Counted from the first letter of the stretch, positions 35,508 through 44,977 are shown. The stretch: 64,000 nt of DNA from Halococcus sediminicola (GCF_000755245.1 NZ_BBMP01000007.1:310001-374000), one strand, 5' to 3'. Notes: generated from the letters alone by a model not told the origin. Numbers and translations: made by a program.

Positions 35508-36271
35508 GGGTCGTCCACGTCGACGAGCGGGTGCTCCTCGCGCTGGGACGCGATCGCGCTGTGCAACCGATTTTCGTGGATGAGCGCCGCCCGGTGGCGT
35601 GCGGCGAGCAGCCCACGCGCGAGCGCGAGCGAGGTGCGCACGGGCGAGACCGTCGAATCCGGCTGGTCGTGCCACTCGATGGGCACTTCCGCGATGGGCT
35701 GGTCGAGCGCGCCCGCGATGGCGATCAGTTCGATGTCCCACGCGAATCCCGGTTCGTAAAGGTGTTCGCGCACGCCCTCCCATACCGCGCGCGAGATGGC
35801 CTTCGCGCCACACTGGTAGTCGAACAGCTGCGGGTCGAGCAGCCGACGGGCGAGCCACGCGAACGTGTCGCCGAGTCGTCGGCGTGCGAACGTTCGGTGA
35901 CGGGCGATGCGCGCATCGGGATGGCGACGCGAGCCGACCGCGAGGTCCGCCTCTCCATCCAGCACGGAGCGGACGACCGACGCGAGCGAGTCGGCGGGCG
36001 TGCTGCCGTCGGCGTCGGCGAATACTAATATATCCGTGTCGAGCGCTTCGAACCCCATCGTGATGGCGCGACCCTTCCCCCGGCGGTAGGGTGCCGTGGC
36101 GACGGTCGCCGGGAGCGAAGAGAGCTGCTCGACCACGCCGGGTCGAGGGGCGTCGAGTTCGATACGGATGGCCGTCGGGGCGAGGCGTTCGTCGATGGCG
36201 GCGACGTACTCGGTGAGGCGCTCGACATCGGGCCGGTAGGCCGGCACGACGACCCCGACGGCGCGCTGCAT
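35504..36271 (-). CDS. DPM1-like glycosyltransferase, family 2
   Basis: A 255-residue GT2 enzyme. It begins MQRAVGVVVPAYRPDVERL; DADG in FADADGSTPAD is the metal site; FDYQCGAKAISRAVW and FAWDIELI match polyprenyl-phosphate sugar synthases. It probably loads a hexose on dolichol phosphate for surface glycans, with GtrA as partner. A TATA-like TTTTATCC (about 36293-36300) lies 27 bp upstream of ATG 36271; the longer open frame above that would cross its own promoter. Confidence 0.85.
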   Translation of the reverse strand: MQRAVGVVVPAYRPDVERLTEYVAAIDERLAPTAIRIELDAPRPGVVEQLSSLPATVATAPYRRGKGRAITMGFEALDTDILVFADADGSTPADSLASVVRSVLDGEADLAVGSRRHPDARIARHRTFARRRLGDTFAWLARRLLDPQLFDYQCGAKAISRAVWEGVREHLYEPGFAWDIELIAIAGALDQPIAEVPIEWHDQPDSTVSPVRTSLALARGLLAARHRAALIHENRLHSAIASQREEHPLVDVDDP

Positions 36272-36362
36272 GGGGAATCCACCGACGGAGCGGATAAAAG
36301 GAGTTCGGAACCCCACTGGTGCGTCCCACAAGAGGCATATGCGCCGGTTCCCCGCATTCTCC

Positions 36363-38726
36363 ATGGAGTACGGTCTCGTCACCCTCTGGCTCGCGGTCTT
36401 TCTCGCCATCGGGCTTCTCGGCACGCCGCTCGCCGCCCGCCTCTTTCGCGGGTTTCCCGACCGCGGCGTTGCCCTCTCGCTGCCGCTGTCGTTCGCCGTC
36501 GTCGGCGTCGTCGCCTACTGGGTTGGCCACCTCTCGCTCACCGCCGGACTCCTCGCTGGATTCGTCGCTCTCGCCGCCCTCTCTACCCTCTCGCTTCGCC
36601 GTCTCGACAGGGATGGGTTCGACGGCCGGGCGATGGCCGTGCCGATTCTCGTCTTCGCGGTCGCCTTCCTGTTCATGATTGCCGTGCGTGCGCTCGACCC
36701 GGCAGTGCATCCGGGCGGCGGCGAGAAGTTCCTGGACTTCGGCCTGCTCAAATCGCTCCTCCGCTCCGCACAGCTCCCGCCGGAGGACGTCTGGTTTGCC
36801 GGCGAGCCAGTGAAGTATTACTACGGCGGCCACCTTCTCACAGCACTACTTGCGAAAATCACGTTCACGGAGGCGCGCTACGCCTACAACCTCGCGCTCG
36901 CGGGATTCTTCGGGATGCTCGTCACCGCGGCCTACGGTCTCGCCGGCGCGGTGGCCGACGCACGCGGGCACTCGGCGCGAACGGCCGGCATCGTCGGGGC
37001 TTTCTTCGTGGCTTTCGCCAGCAACCTCGAAACGCCCGGACGGGCCGTTCTGTGGGCGTTACCCGACGGAATCGCCCGCTCGGTCGCCGGCTCGCTCGGG
37101 GTGACCATCGAGGGACTCGCGGACTCGCTCGCGGCTTTTTCGTACTGGGGGGCGAGCCGGGTGATTCCCGGGACGGTCAACGAATTTCCGCTGTTCGCGT
37201 GGCTCAACGGCGATCTCCACGCTCACATGCTGAGTACCCCGTTCCTCCTGCTCGCGGCGGCGCTCTGGTTCGCCTATTACCGAACGCCAGCCGACGCGCT
37301 CGGGCGCCGCCGGTTGCTCGTCTTCGGGGCGTTCCCCCCACTCGTCGGCCTGCTCGCGGTCGTCAACACGTGGAGTTTTCCGACCGCCGTCGGCGTGGGC
37401 TGGCTCACGATGACCTTCGCCGACGGCGACCCCCCCGACCTCGTTCCGCGAGTCGGCGCGCGATTCTCGCCGACTCGCTCCGCACTCGGACGAGAACTCC
37501 GCCGGACGGCGAGCGCGCTGGCGGTCGCGGCGGGCGTTCTCGTTCTTGGAATCCTCTGGTCGCTACCGTTCTGGCTCGGGTCGGCCAGCGGGCGCGCCAT
37601 CGACGTCCTGCCCGAGCGCAGCGCGCTCGGACCGCTCGTGGTCGTCTACGGTGCGTTCCTTGCCGTGTTCGTGCCATATCTCCTCGCTCGCTCGCGTGCG
37701 CTCACGAAGCGCACACGGCAGGGCGCGCTCGCGGCGATGGGCGGGCTTTTCGTGCTCGCGTGGCTCGTCGACGCCGCCGCGCTCGCGCTGTTCGGCCCAC
37801 TCTTGCTCGTCGGCTGGCTGGTGCTCGCGGCGCGACGGAACGGCGACCGCTCCGATTCGACGACGGCGAGCGCCACCCGAGGAACGCGACCCGCCGAATC
37901 GGATGGCGGCACCGAACGCCGGCCCTCACTATCGTTGCCCGACGTGGGTTTCGAGACCGTACTGCTGGTCGCCGGTGTCGGTCTCGTGCTCCTCGTGGAG
38001 TTCGTGTATATTCAGGAAGACGCGGGCCCGGGCCGATTCAACACCGTCTTCAAGACCTACGCGCAGGTGTGGGTGCTCTTCGGAACGGCGGCGGGCGCGA
38101 TGGCCGCGTGGCTCGTCGGTGCGGGGAAATCGGCCGCCACGCTCTCGGGCAGCACTCGCACCGCGGGCCGCGTGCTGCTCGCCGTGCTCGTACTCTCGAC
38201 GTCGATCTACGGGGGACTCGCGCTCACCGACCAGCTGACGAGCGAGGCGAGCGTGGCCGCCACCGAGAACCCCACACTCGACGCGCGCGCGTTCGTTGCG
38301 ACCACCCACCCCGAGGAGGCTCCGGCCATCGCGTGGCTCGACGAGCGCGACGGCCAGCCATATATCGTCTCGACGCCGGGCTGTTACTGCAACGCAAATG
38401 ATGGATTGACGAGCTACAACTGGGTGAACGCGCCGTCGAGTCTCACGGGGCTGCCGACGGTCGTCGGCTGGGACCACGAGATCGGCTATCGCGGCGAGGG
38501 ACCGTACTTGGAGCGCGTCGCGGACGTCGAGACCATCTATCGGGGAACGTCCGAAGAGCGCGTGCAACTCCTCGATGAATACAATGTCCGCTACGTTTAC
38601 GTCGGTCCGAACGAGCGCGCGGCCTACGGCCCGACCGACTTCGACGACCTCCGCGGCGTCAGCATCGCCAAAGAGTGGGATGCGGTGACAATCTACCGGG
38701 TGGACCAGCGGCGACTGTCGGCCTGA
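36363..38726 (+). CDS. DUF2298 multi-span membrane protein
   Basis: A 787-residue protein with many spans, of a family long known only from archaea and bacteria and related to GT39-type glycosyltransferases. Marks include the PAVHPGGGEKFLDFGLLKSLLRS segment, YYYGGHLLTALLAK, NTVFKTYAQVWVLFGTAAG and an outer C-terminal domain with YIVSTPGCYCN. By position next to a DPM1-like enzyme and GtrA it probably handles lipid-linked sugars (inference). ATG 36363 was chosen because TATA-like GCATATGC lies about 25 bp upstream; ATG 36339 falls in that box. Confidence 0.8.
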   Translation: MEYGLVTLWLAVFLAIGLLGTPLAARLFRGFPDRGVALSLPLSFAVVGVVAYWVGHLSLTAGLLAGFVALAALSTLSLRRLDRDGFDGRAMAVPILVFAVAFLFMIAVRALDPAVHPGGGEKFLDFGLLKSLLRSAQLPPEDVWFAGEPVKYYYGGHLLTALLAKITFTEARYAYNLALAGFFGMLVTAAYGLAGAVADARGHSARTAGIVGAFFVAFASNLETPGRAVLWALPDGIARSVAGSLGVTIEGLADSLAAFSYWGASRVIPGTVNEFPLFAWLNGDLHAHMLSTPFLLLAAALWFAYYRTPADALGRRRLLVFGAFPPLVGLLAVVNTWSFPTAVGVGWLTMTFADGDPPDLVPRVGARFSPTRSALGRELRRTASALAVAAGVLVLGILWSLPFWLGSASGRAIDVLPERSALGPLVVVYGAFLAVFVPYLLARSRALTKRTRQGALAAMGGLFVLAWLVDAAALALFGPLLLVGWLVLAARRNGDRSDSTTASATRGTRPAESDGGTERRPSLSLPDVGFETVLLVAGVGLVLLVEFVYIQEDAGPGRFNTVFKTYAQVWVLFGTAAGAMAAWLVGAGKSAATLSGSTRTAGRVLLAVLVLSTSIYGGLALTDQLTSEASVAATENPTLDARAFVATTHPEEAPAIAWLDERDGQPYIVSTPGCYCNANDGLTSYNWVNAPSSLTGLPTVVGWDHEIGYRGEGPYLERVADVETIYRGTSEERVQLLDEYNVRYVYVGPNERAAYGPTDFDDLRGVSIAKEWDAVTIYRVDQRRLSA

Positions 38727-38765
38727 TTGGGCATCGGTTACGGCCGACCGAGAAACGCGCCCGTA

Positions 38766-39074
38766 TCAGCGTTCGCGCTCTTCGAGCGGGCCGTAGCGCT
38801 CCTCGACCAGTTGCTGATACTGGGCGAGAAACGTCTCCTGTGAGCACCGTCCGGTCTCGGCGTGGAGTTCGACCAGCAGCGCTTCGAGTTCGTCGCGTGG
38901 CTGGTGACAGAGGTCGCGGTGACAGCCCTTGCAGAGGTGTTCGAACTCCTTGCCCCGGCGTTCCCAGCGGTCGCCGTGCTTGTCGTATTCGCGCGCCGCA
39001 GAGCGTCGCACGTCCTCCCCGCAGGCGATACAGGTGATGCGCTTTGCCCCCCGGTTTCGCCGGGACCCCCACAT
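38766..39074 (-). CDS. Small CxxC protein of the HNH-like type
   Basis: A 102-residue protein. CIACGE near residue 15 and CKGCHRDLCHQ near residue 48 can bind zinc; the spacing is like that in HNH/zinc-ribbon proteins, but no complete HNH motif is present, so nuclease activity should not be assumed. The C-terminal half is an acidic helix (EALLVELHAETGRCSQETFLAQYQQLVEERYG). TATA-like GGTAAGTG (about 39097-39105) lies 27 bp upstream. Confidence 0.7.
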   Translation of the reverse strand: MWGSRRNRGAKRITCIACGEDVRRSAAREYDKHGDRWERRGKEFEHLCKGCHRDLCHQPRDELEALLVELHAETGRCSQETFLAQYQQLVEERYGPLEERER

Positions 39075-39156
39075 GCTCGTGGCTTACGCGGCCGAGCACT
39101 TACCTCTTCGCGTCACCCAACGCACGATTTATGCCCAATGGCCGAGAGGATAGTCT

Positions 39157-39636
39157 ATGCAGGTCAAATCCCGTCATCACCTCCGCAGCGACGCGGTGGC
39201 CGACATCGAGGAGACGCTCTCGGCGGCGCTCGGCATCGACCTCGCTGGCGACAGCTACGAGCGCGTCGAGTTCGCCGACAGCGAGCGCGACCTCGTACTG
39301 GTCGATGGCGACCCCACGGTCTGCTACTTCGACGACGAGCCGTTCGTCACCGTACGTGGCGCGAACGACTTCCCGCCTGAGAGCCACGTCGTCACCGTCG
39401 ATACGGGCGCGATATCGTTCGTTTCGGATGGGGCGGACGTGATGCGACCGGGCATCACCGAGGCCGACCCCGACATCCAATCTGGCGACCTCGTGACCAT
39501 CGCCGAGGAGAACCATCGAAAAGTGCTCGCCATCGGGCGCGCGCTGGCCGACGGAAGCGAGATGGTCGGCGAGTCGGGCAAGGTCGTCGAGTCGCTACAC
39601 CACGTCGGCGACGACCTCTACGAGTTCTCGATCTGA
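39157..39636 (+). CDS. PUA-domain RNA-binding protein
   Basis: A 159-residue protein. The C-terminal half is a PUA domain (FVSDGADVMRPGITEADPDIQSGDLVTIAEENHRKVLAIGRAL), preceded by the N-terminal domain seen in MCT-1/Tma20-like archaeal proteins. It likely binds structured RNA, possibly tRNA or the ribosome. TATA-like GATTTATGC (39126-39134) is 27 bp upstream of the ATG. Confidence 0.88.
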   Translation: MQVKSRHHLRSDAVADIEETLSAALGIDLAGDSYERVEFADSERDLVLVDGDPTVCYFDDEPFVTVRGANDFPPESHVVTVDTGAISFVSDGADVMRPGITEADPDIQSGDLVTIAEENHRKVLAIGRALADGSEMVGESGKVVESLHHVGDDLYEFSI

Positions 39637-39679
39637 GTTTCGTGTCCAACGACCCCGTCGCCGATTCGAGGCGTCGAGT

Positions 39680-40099
39680 ATGACTCGGGAGAGCGTCGTG
39701 TGCGAATCGCTGCTCGAAAACCACGAAGAACTGTTGACGGCAACGCTCGCGTGTGCCGATGGCGTCGCCGAATCGTGGGATGGTGACGCGACGACCGATC
39801 GAAAGCGTGTGGTCGAGCCGTTCGAGCGCGCACTCGGCGGGGCGGGCATCGTCGCCCGTCTTCCCGCTCTGCTCGTCGATGCCGTCGATGCGCTCGGCGA
39901 AGACCTTCCGGCGGAACCGGTCGCCGCACCGCCCTATCTCGTGGTGACGACCGTCGGGCCGGTGTTGCGCGCGACGCTTTCGAGCGCGCGACTCGTGGTC
40001 ACGATTCGGGCCTTCGCCATCGAGCGCGACCCGACGCGGTACGTCCGTGGAGCCGCCACCCCTGCCGCGGCGCTCGCCGTCGCGCTCAAAAGCCGCTGA
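39680..40099 (+). CDS. Conserved haloarchaeal hypothetical protein
   Basis: A 139-residue protein that starts MTRESVVCESLLENHEELL. It is mostly helical with one basic beta segment (LVVTIRAFAIERDPTRYVRG) near the end. No catalytic motif is recognised. It follows the PUA gene by 43 bp on the same strand and overlaps the convergent SDR gene by 14 bp. Function unknown. Confidence 0.7.
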   Translation: MTRESVVCESLLENHEELLTATLACADGVAESWDGDATTDRKRVVEPFERALGGAGIVARLPALLVDAVDALGEDLPAEPVAAPPYLVVTTVGPVLRATLSSARLVVTIRAFAIERDPTRYVRGAATPAAALAVALKSR

Positions 40100-40820
40100 A
40101 CTTGTCGCGCCGGTAGAGGTCGAGTTCGCTCACCGTCGAGTTCTCCTGTCGGGCGGCGAAGGCGACGGCTTCGGCGATCTCGACTGGCTCGGTGACCTCG
40201 CCCTCCGCGAAGCGCTCGTTGAAACTCTCGTCGTCGCCGAACTCCGTGCGCACTTCGGATGGATTGATCACCGAAACGGCGACGCCTTCCTCGCCCACGG
40301 CGGCCGCCACGCTGAGCGCGAACCCGCGCACCCACCACTTCGTCGCGGCGTAGACGGGGTTCGATGGACGGGGGTACTGGCCCGCGAAGCTCCCGATACA
40401 GACGAGGTTCCCCTCGGATTCTTCGAGAAGCGGCAACGCCGCCCGCGTCGCGAGGAAGGTCCCGTCGACGTTCACGTCCATCATCGCCCGATACTCCTCG
40501 GTCGAGAGTTTCGCGACGTCGCCGCCGCGGGCGAGACCCGCGTTGTTCACGAGCACGTCGAGTTCCCCGAACGCCTCGACGGTCTCCGTGAGGAGTTCCC
40601 CGACCACTCCCTCGTCTGTCACGTCGGTCGGCACGGCGAGCGTCTCGACCCCGTGATCGTGCTCTACCTCGTCGGCGATTTCTTCTAACCTGTCTTCCCG
40701 GCGTGCGGCGAGCGCGACGTTCGCGCCGTCGCGGGCGAGCGCGCGGACCGTTTCGCTGCCGATGCCCGAACTCGCGCCGGTGACGATCGCGCTCTTGCCG
40801 TCGAGTGGTTTGGCTGCCAT
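40086..40820 (-). CDS. Short-chain dehydrogenase/reductase
   Basis: A 244-residue classical SDR. Cofactor loop TGASSGIG, structural NNAG, active-site Ser in GSFAGQYP and YAATK as the Tyr-Lys pair. The segment LAARREDRLEE after the second strand has Arg residues, as in NADPH-preferring members (inference). Substrate unknown. Confidence 0.88.
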   Translation of the reverse strand: MAAKPLDGKSAIVTGASSGIGSETVRALARDGANVALAARREDRLEEIADEVEHDHGVETLAVPTDVTDEGVVGELLTETVEAFGELDVLVNNAGLARGGDVAKLSTEEYRAMMDVNVDGTFLATRAALPLLEESEGNLVCIGSFAGQYPRPSNPVYAATKWWVRGFALSVAAAVGEEGVAVSVINPSEVRTEFGDDESFNERFAEGEVTEPVEIAEAVAFAARQENSTVSELDLYRRDKFSGF

Positions 40821-40883
40821 ACCGGGCGGTGGAGGGCGACGATGTTCGCTCTTTCGGCGGCGTGCCCTCGTACTGCGGGTCGG

Positions 40884-40889
40884 TTTTAT
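40884..40889 (+). promoter_or_regulatory. TATA-like box of the second SDR gene
   Basis: TTTTAT centred 28 bp upstream of ATG 40915; a leaderless transcript is likely. Confidence 0.5.
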
Positions 40890-40914
40890 CTACTCGGCGC
40901 ATGAGAGATTCGCC

Positions 40915-41676
40915 ATGCAACTGGAGGGAAAAACGGTGTTCATCACGGGCGCAGGGGCAGGCATCGGCCGGGCGAGCGCCGAGCGGTGTGCCGCGGAGGA
41001 CGCACGGGTCGTCGTCACCGACGTCGATAGCGATGGTGGCGCGGAGACCGTCGAGCGAATCGAGGACGTGGGCGGCGAAGCTACTTTCTACGAACTCGAC
41101 GTGCGCGACGCAGACGCCTTCGATCGACTCGTCGAGACCACGGCGGAGGAATTCGGTCTCGACGTGCTCGTGAACAACGCGGGCATCGGCCATCCGCCGG
41201 CGGTCGTCGAGGAGACGGATCGTGATACGTTCGAGCGGGTGCTCGACATCAACCTCAGAGGGGTCTGGAACGGCTGTCACGCCGCCCTGCCGGTGTTGAA
41301 GGGGCAGGGGTCGGGCGCAATCGTCAACGTCGGCTCGCTCGCCAGCATCCTTGGACTGCCGAAACAGTCGGTCTATTCGCTCACGAAGGGCGCGGTGCTC
41401 AACTTCACCCGCGCGGTCGCCGCCGAAGCCGGCCCGCACGGCGTGCGCGCCAACGCCGTCTGTCCAGGGTTTATCGACACCGAACTCGGTCGGCAGTATT
41501 TCGAATCACAGGACGACCCCGAGACCGTCCGCGAGCGCATGACCGCCCAGTACCCGCTGCGCCGACTCGGCGATCCCGACGAGATCGCCGCCTGCATCGC
41601 CTTCCTCGCCAGCGACGACTCCTCGTACGTCACCGGCCACGGACTGGTCGCCGACGGCGGCTACTCGGCGTGGTGA
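40915..41676 (+). CDS. Short-chain dehydrogenase/reductase, NAD-type
   Basis: A 253-residue classical SDR: TGAGAGIG cofactor loop, Asp after the second strand (VVVTDVDSDGG; typical for NAD), NNAG, Ser in VGSLASILG, YSLTK pair and the C-terminal YVTGHGLVADGGYSAW. Family relatives oxidise sugars, fatty alcohols or hydroxyacyl compounds. It is divergent from the other SDR gene and only distantly similar to it. Confidence 0.88.
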   Translation: MQLEGKTVFITGAGAGIGRASAERCAAEDARVVVTDVDSDGGAETVERIEDVGGEATFYELDVRDADAFDRLVETTAEEFGLDVLVNNAGIGHPPAVVEETDRDTFERVLDINLRGVWNGCHAALPVLKGQGSGAIVNVGSLASILGLPKQSVYSLTKGAVLNFTRAVAAEAGPHGVRANAVCPGFIDTELGRQYFESQDDPETVRERMTAQYPLRRLGDPDEIAACIAFLASDDSSYVTGHGLVADGGYSAW

Positions 41677-41704
41677 CCACAGTCGGACGGGTCCCGAAAA
41701 CCGC

Positions 41705-41902
41705 TCACAGCCAGCGGCGGGCGGCCTCACGGGCAATCGTCCACGGAACGAACACGGCGAGTAACACCGACATCGCCATCCCTGGCGTGGGCGACCCTGT
41801 CGTGAGCCCCGCATAGAAGGCCACCGCGCCGGTTGCGAGCACACCGACGACCCCGCCCACGTAGTCCGGGTCGTGCCACGAACGCGGGAACTGCTCTGTC
41901 AT
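41705..41902 (-). CDS. Small two-span membrane protein
   Basis: A 65-residue protein starting MTEQFPRSWHDPDYVGG with two hydrophobic segments (VVGVLATGAVAFYAGL and GMAMSVLLAVFVPWTI) and a basic end (REAARRWL). No family is recognised. Bases 41903-41956 upstream are non-coding, and the gene runs in the same direction as the PfkB gene. Confidence 0.65.
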   Translation of the reverse strand: MTEQFPRSWHDPDYVGGVVGVLATGAVAFYAGLTTGSPTPGMAMSVLLAVFVPWTIAREAARRWL

Positions 41903-41956
41903 ACGACACGACACGTGTACCCGGAAAATAACGATTGCGACACCGTTCGGGGCGGA

Positions 41957-42889
41957 CTATCGGGTTTCGTCGTCCATCGCCGCCACGCAGTCGTCCACTT
42001 CTCCGGGCGTCACCACGGGCATCGGTTCGTGGATGGTGCGCGCGAGCGCCCCACAGGCGACTCCGGCGGCGAGCGCTTCGTCCACCCGCTCGCCGTCGAG
42101 TCGTCGGGCGAGAAAGCCGCCACAGAGCGCGTCGAACGCGCCGCGCTCGTCGATTACTTCTGTTTCCGGAGGACGGTGCTCGTGGACCGTTCGCTCGTGC
42201 CAGACGAGCGCACCGCCGCCCTCGCGGGCGAGCACCACGGTGTCGAGGTCGTGGGCGGCCGCGAGCGCGTGAGCGGTTTCGGGTGGCGAGCCACGTTCGC
42301 CGAGCGCCGCCGCACCCGCCTCGCTCGTCAGCAGCACATCGATCGCCGGCAGCAGCGACGCGGTTCGCTCGCACGCCGCCGACGATTCGACCGCTCGCGA
42401 ACGATCGAGGGCGAGCGCGGTCCGCCCGTCGAAGGCTCTGAACAGTTCTTCGACCGTTCCGGCGAGCGTTTCCGAGAGCGCGAGCGTCGCGGCGCTCGTA
42501 TAGAGCATCCCAGCCCCGCAAACGTCCCCCGTGGGCAGTTCGTCGGTCGTCAGCGAGGCGACCGCCGCCCCCGCTCGATCGTCGATACGAACGTCCGCCC
42601 GCGGTGGCTTCGCCCGCTCGGCGAAGGTCAGTCCCTGTCGGTCCCCGCCCCAGCACACCGCCGTCTCGACGCCGTGGCGTTCGAGTTCGCCGGCCACGCG
42701 CCGTCCGAGCGGGCTTTCGGGCAGTTTCGAGAGCCACGCGCTCTCGACACCGAGGCGACTCGCCGCGACCGCGGCGTTCGATTCGGGACCCGTGACCGCG
42801 ACGCCCAGTCGAGGGGCCGTTTCGAGGCGTGCGCTTCCGTCGGGTGTGAGTTCCAGAGCGGTTGCACCGATGGCGAGGAGATCGGTCAT
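41957..42889 (-). CDS. PfkB-family carbohydrate kinase-like protein
   Basis: A 310-residue ribokinase-like protein (start LLAIGATALELTPDG; LGVAVTGPESNAAVAASRLG). The second PfkB signature reads DERGAFDALCGGF: the catalytic Asp is kept but the usual GAGD anion hole is GAFD and the leading DT/S is DE. Such changes may reduce or change kinase activity. Substrate unknown. TATA-like TATATTATT (42911-42919) is 27 bp before the ATG, so it may be transcribed apart from mutL. Confidence 0.75.
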   Translation of the reverse strand: MTDLLAIGATALELTPDGSARLETAPRLGVAVTGPESNAAVAASRLGVESAWLSKLPESPLGRRVAGELERHGVETAVCWGGDRQGLTFAERAKPPRADVRIDDRAGAAVASLTTDELPTGDVCGAGMLYTSAATLALSETLAGTVEELFRAFDGRTALALDRSRAVESSAACERTASLLPAIDVLLTSEAGAAALGERGSPPETAHALAAAHDLDTVVLAREGGGALVWHERTVHEHRPPETEVIDERGAFDALCGGFLARRLDGERVDEALAAGVACGALARTIHEPMPVVTPGEVDDCVAAMDDETR

Positions 42890-42910
42890 GATTTCGCCAC
42901 TCGATCGGCG

Positions 42911-42919
42911 TATATTATT
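42911..42919 (-). promoter_or_regulatory. TATA-like box of the PfkB-family gene
   Basis: AATAATATA on the minus strand, 27 bp upstream of ATG 42889, inside the 42-bp gap behind mutL. Confidence 0.5.
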
Positions 42920-42931
42920 CGCCCGGTCGAG

Positions 42932-44977
42932 TCACGAATCGTGGCTCGCCCGGCGACCGGCGTGACCGGGGTAGTCGCGCTCGAAGCGCTCGTCGAGTGC
43001 GCGCCCGCTCAACTCGACGACGACCGGCCGGCCGTGGGGGCAGGCATACGGGTTCTCGCAGGCGTCGAGCGCGCCCAGGAGGTCAGTCACCGACCCCTCC
43101 GACAGCGACGTGTTGGCCGTGACCGAGGGGTAGCACGCGAGGTCCGCGAGCAGCGCGTCGCCGACCTGCGCCACCGTGTCGCCAGGGTCGCGCTCGCCGA
43201 CGAACGCCGACAGGGCGTCCCGCAGCAGTTCGGGGTCGGCCGCGCCCGAGAGCACCGCCGGCACCGCCCGCACCTCGATTTTCCCCTGTCCGCTCCGAGC
43301 GGCTCGGAAGCCGAGGTCCGCGAGCGCGTCGGTGAACTCCGCAAAGAGTGCGTCCTCGGCCGCTGTCAGTTCGACCTCCACCGGATCGGCGAGTTCCTGT
43401 ATCTCCGTGTCGCCGCCGACGCGCTCGCGCAGGCGTTCGTAGTTGACCCGCTCGTGGGCCGCGTGCTGGTCGACGAGCACGAGTCCGTCGGGCGATTCAC
43501 AGACGAGATACGTGTCGTGGAGCTGGCCCAGCACGCGCAGGCGCGGCAGCCGCTCGAAGGCCGGTTCGTCGACGACCGCCTCGCCGTCGAGGGTCGCCTG
43601 CGCGGGCGTTGCGGTGAACTTCCGCCCCTCCTCGACCGCCCCGTTCTCCACACCGGCCATCGACGGTTTCGACCGCTTCGACGGCTCGGACCGCTGCTCG
43701 TCACCCGTTTCGTCCGCCGAGGCTGGGCTCGTCGCCGAGGTTTCCCCGACGGGTTCGCTCGCCGGTTCGTGGCCGGTCGTTTGCGTCTCGTCGGTTTTCG
43801 TCTCCTCTGCTCGTACGCCATCTGTCCCCTCATCGGTCGCCGCTGCCGACCGGTCGACGGTATCGCTTTCGCCGGTCGAGTCGGCGGATTCCGGCTCGAT
43901 GACCGTCTGTTCGGGGGCCGACCGCCCGCGCGGCGCGCCCGAGCGAACGAGACCGGCGTCCAAGAGCGCGCTCTCGACGGCGGCTTTCACCTGCTCCCGA
44001 ATTTTGTCTTCCTCGGCGAAGCGCACCTCCTGTTTTCGGGGATGGACGTTCACGTCCACGGTGTCGGCCGGCAGCGAGAGAAAGACGACCGCGAAGGGAT
44101 AGCGGTCGGGCGCGAGTTGTCCTCCATAAGCCTCGACGATGGCGTCCCGAACGGTGCCCGCGCGGACGTACCGACCGTTGACGAACACCGAGCAGTGTGT
44201 CGGACTCGCCCGCGTCGTCTCGGGGTGGCTGACGACGCCCTCGACCGATTCGAGCGGTCCCTCCTCGCCTCCCCCATCGAGGGGAACCATCGCCTCGGCG
44301 ACCTCGCGGCCATACACTGACAAAATCGTGCTTTCGAGGTTTCCCTGCCCGGTCGTCGAGAACACCTCGCGGTCGTCGTGTGTGAGCGCGAGCGAGAGGT
44401 CCGGGTTCGAGAGGGCGTAGCCCGTCACCACCCGATTGACGTGTGAAAACTCCGTCGCGTCCTGTTTCAGGTACTTCCGGCGGGCGGGCACGTTGTAAAA
44501 GAGGTCGGTAACCTCGACGGTGGTGCCTTCGGGACAGCCGGCCGGTGCGACACTTTCGACCTCGCCGCCGATCATCACGAGTTCGGTGCCGCGACTCGCC
44601 CCGCGGGCTTTGGTGCGAACCGTGAGCCGCGAGACCGCGCCGATGGCCGCGAGCGCCTCGCCCCGGAACCCCAGACTCTCCACGCCCGCTTCGAGATCCG
44701 TGATGTCGCCGATCTTGCTCGTGGTGTGTTTCTCGACGGCCTTTTCGACACTCGATTCGCTCATCCCGACCCCGTCGTCGGTGACACGAATCCCCTCTTT
44801 GCCGCCGCGCTCGACGGCGATGCGCACCCGCGAGGCGTCGGCATCGAGGCTGTTCTCGACGAGTTCCTTTACCACTGACGCGGGCCGCTCGACCACCTCG
44901 CCGGCGGCGATGCGCTCGATGGTGGACTGATCGAGTCGCCGAATCTCGCCCGGACCACCCTCTTCGCTAGTTTCCAT
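42932..44977 (-). CDS. mutL: DNA mismatch repair protein MutL
   Basis: A 681-residue GHKL ATPase and nuclease. The ATPase part shows ELVENSLDADASRVRI, DDGVGM, and GFRGEALAAIGAV. A long acidic, low-complexity linker (residues about 360-470) leads to the C-terminal domain, which keeps the endonuclease motif DQHAAHERVNYE and the ACPHGRP motif, so it is of the nicking type rather than the E. coli type. Start overlaps the end of mutS by 11 bp. Confidence 0.95.
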   Translation of the reverse strand: METSEEGGPGEIRRLDQSTIERIAAGEVVERPASVVKELVENSLDADASRVRIAVERGGKEGIRVTDDGVGMSESSVEKAVEKHTTSKIGDITDLEAGVESLGFRGEALAAIGAVSRLTVRTKARGASRGTELVMIGGEVESVAPAGCPEGTTVEVTDLFYNVPARRKYLKQDATEFSHVNRVVTGYALSNPDLSLALTHDDREVFSTTGQGNLESTILSVYGREVAEAMVPLDGGGEEGPLESVEGVVSHPETTRASPTHCSVFVNGRYVRAGTVRDAIVEAYGGQLAPDRYPFAVVFLSLPADTVDVNVHPRKQEVRFAEEDKIREQVKAAVESALLDAGLVRSGAPRGRSAPEQTVIEPESADSTGESDTVDRSAAATDEGTDGVRAEETKTDETQTTGHEPASEPVGETSATSPASADETGDEQRSEPSKRSKPSMAGVENGAVEEGRKFTATPAQATLDGEAVVDEPAFERLPRLRVLGQLHDTYLVCESPDGLVLVDQHAAHERVNYERLRERVGGDTEIQELADPVEVELTAAEDALFAEFTDALADLGFRAARSGQGKIEVRAVPAVLSGAADPELLRDALSAFVGERDPGDTVAQVGDALLADLACYPSVTANTSLSEGSVTDLLGALDACENPYACPHGRPVVVELSGRALDERFERDYPGHAGRRASHDS

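Noticed and set aside
41873-44320. 815-residue plus-strand open frame over the PfkB-family gene and mutL
   Set aside because: Both genes on the other strand are clear family members; this frame is Arg/Val-rich without any motif.
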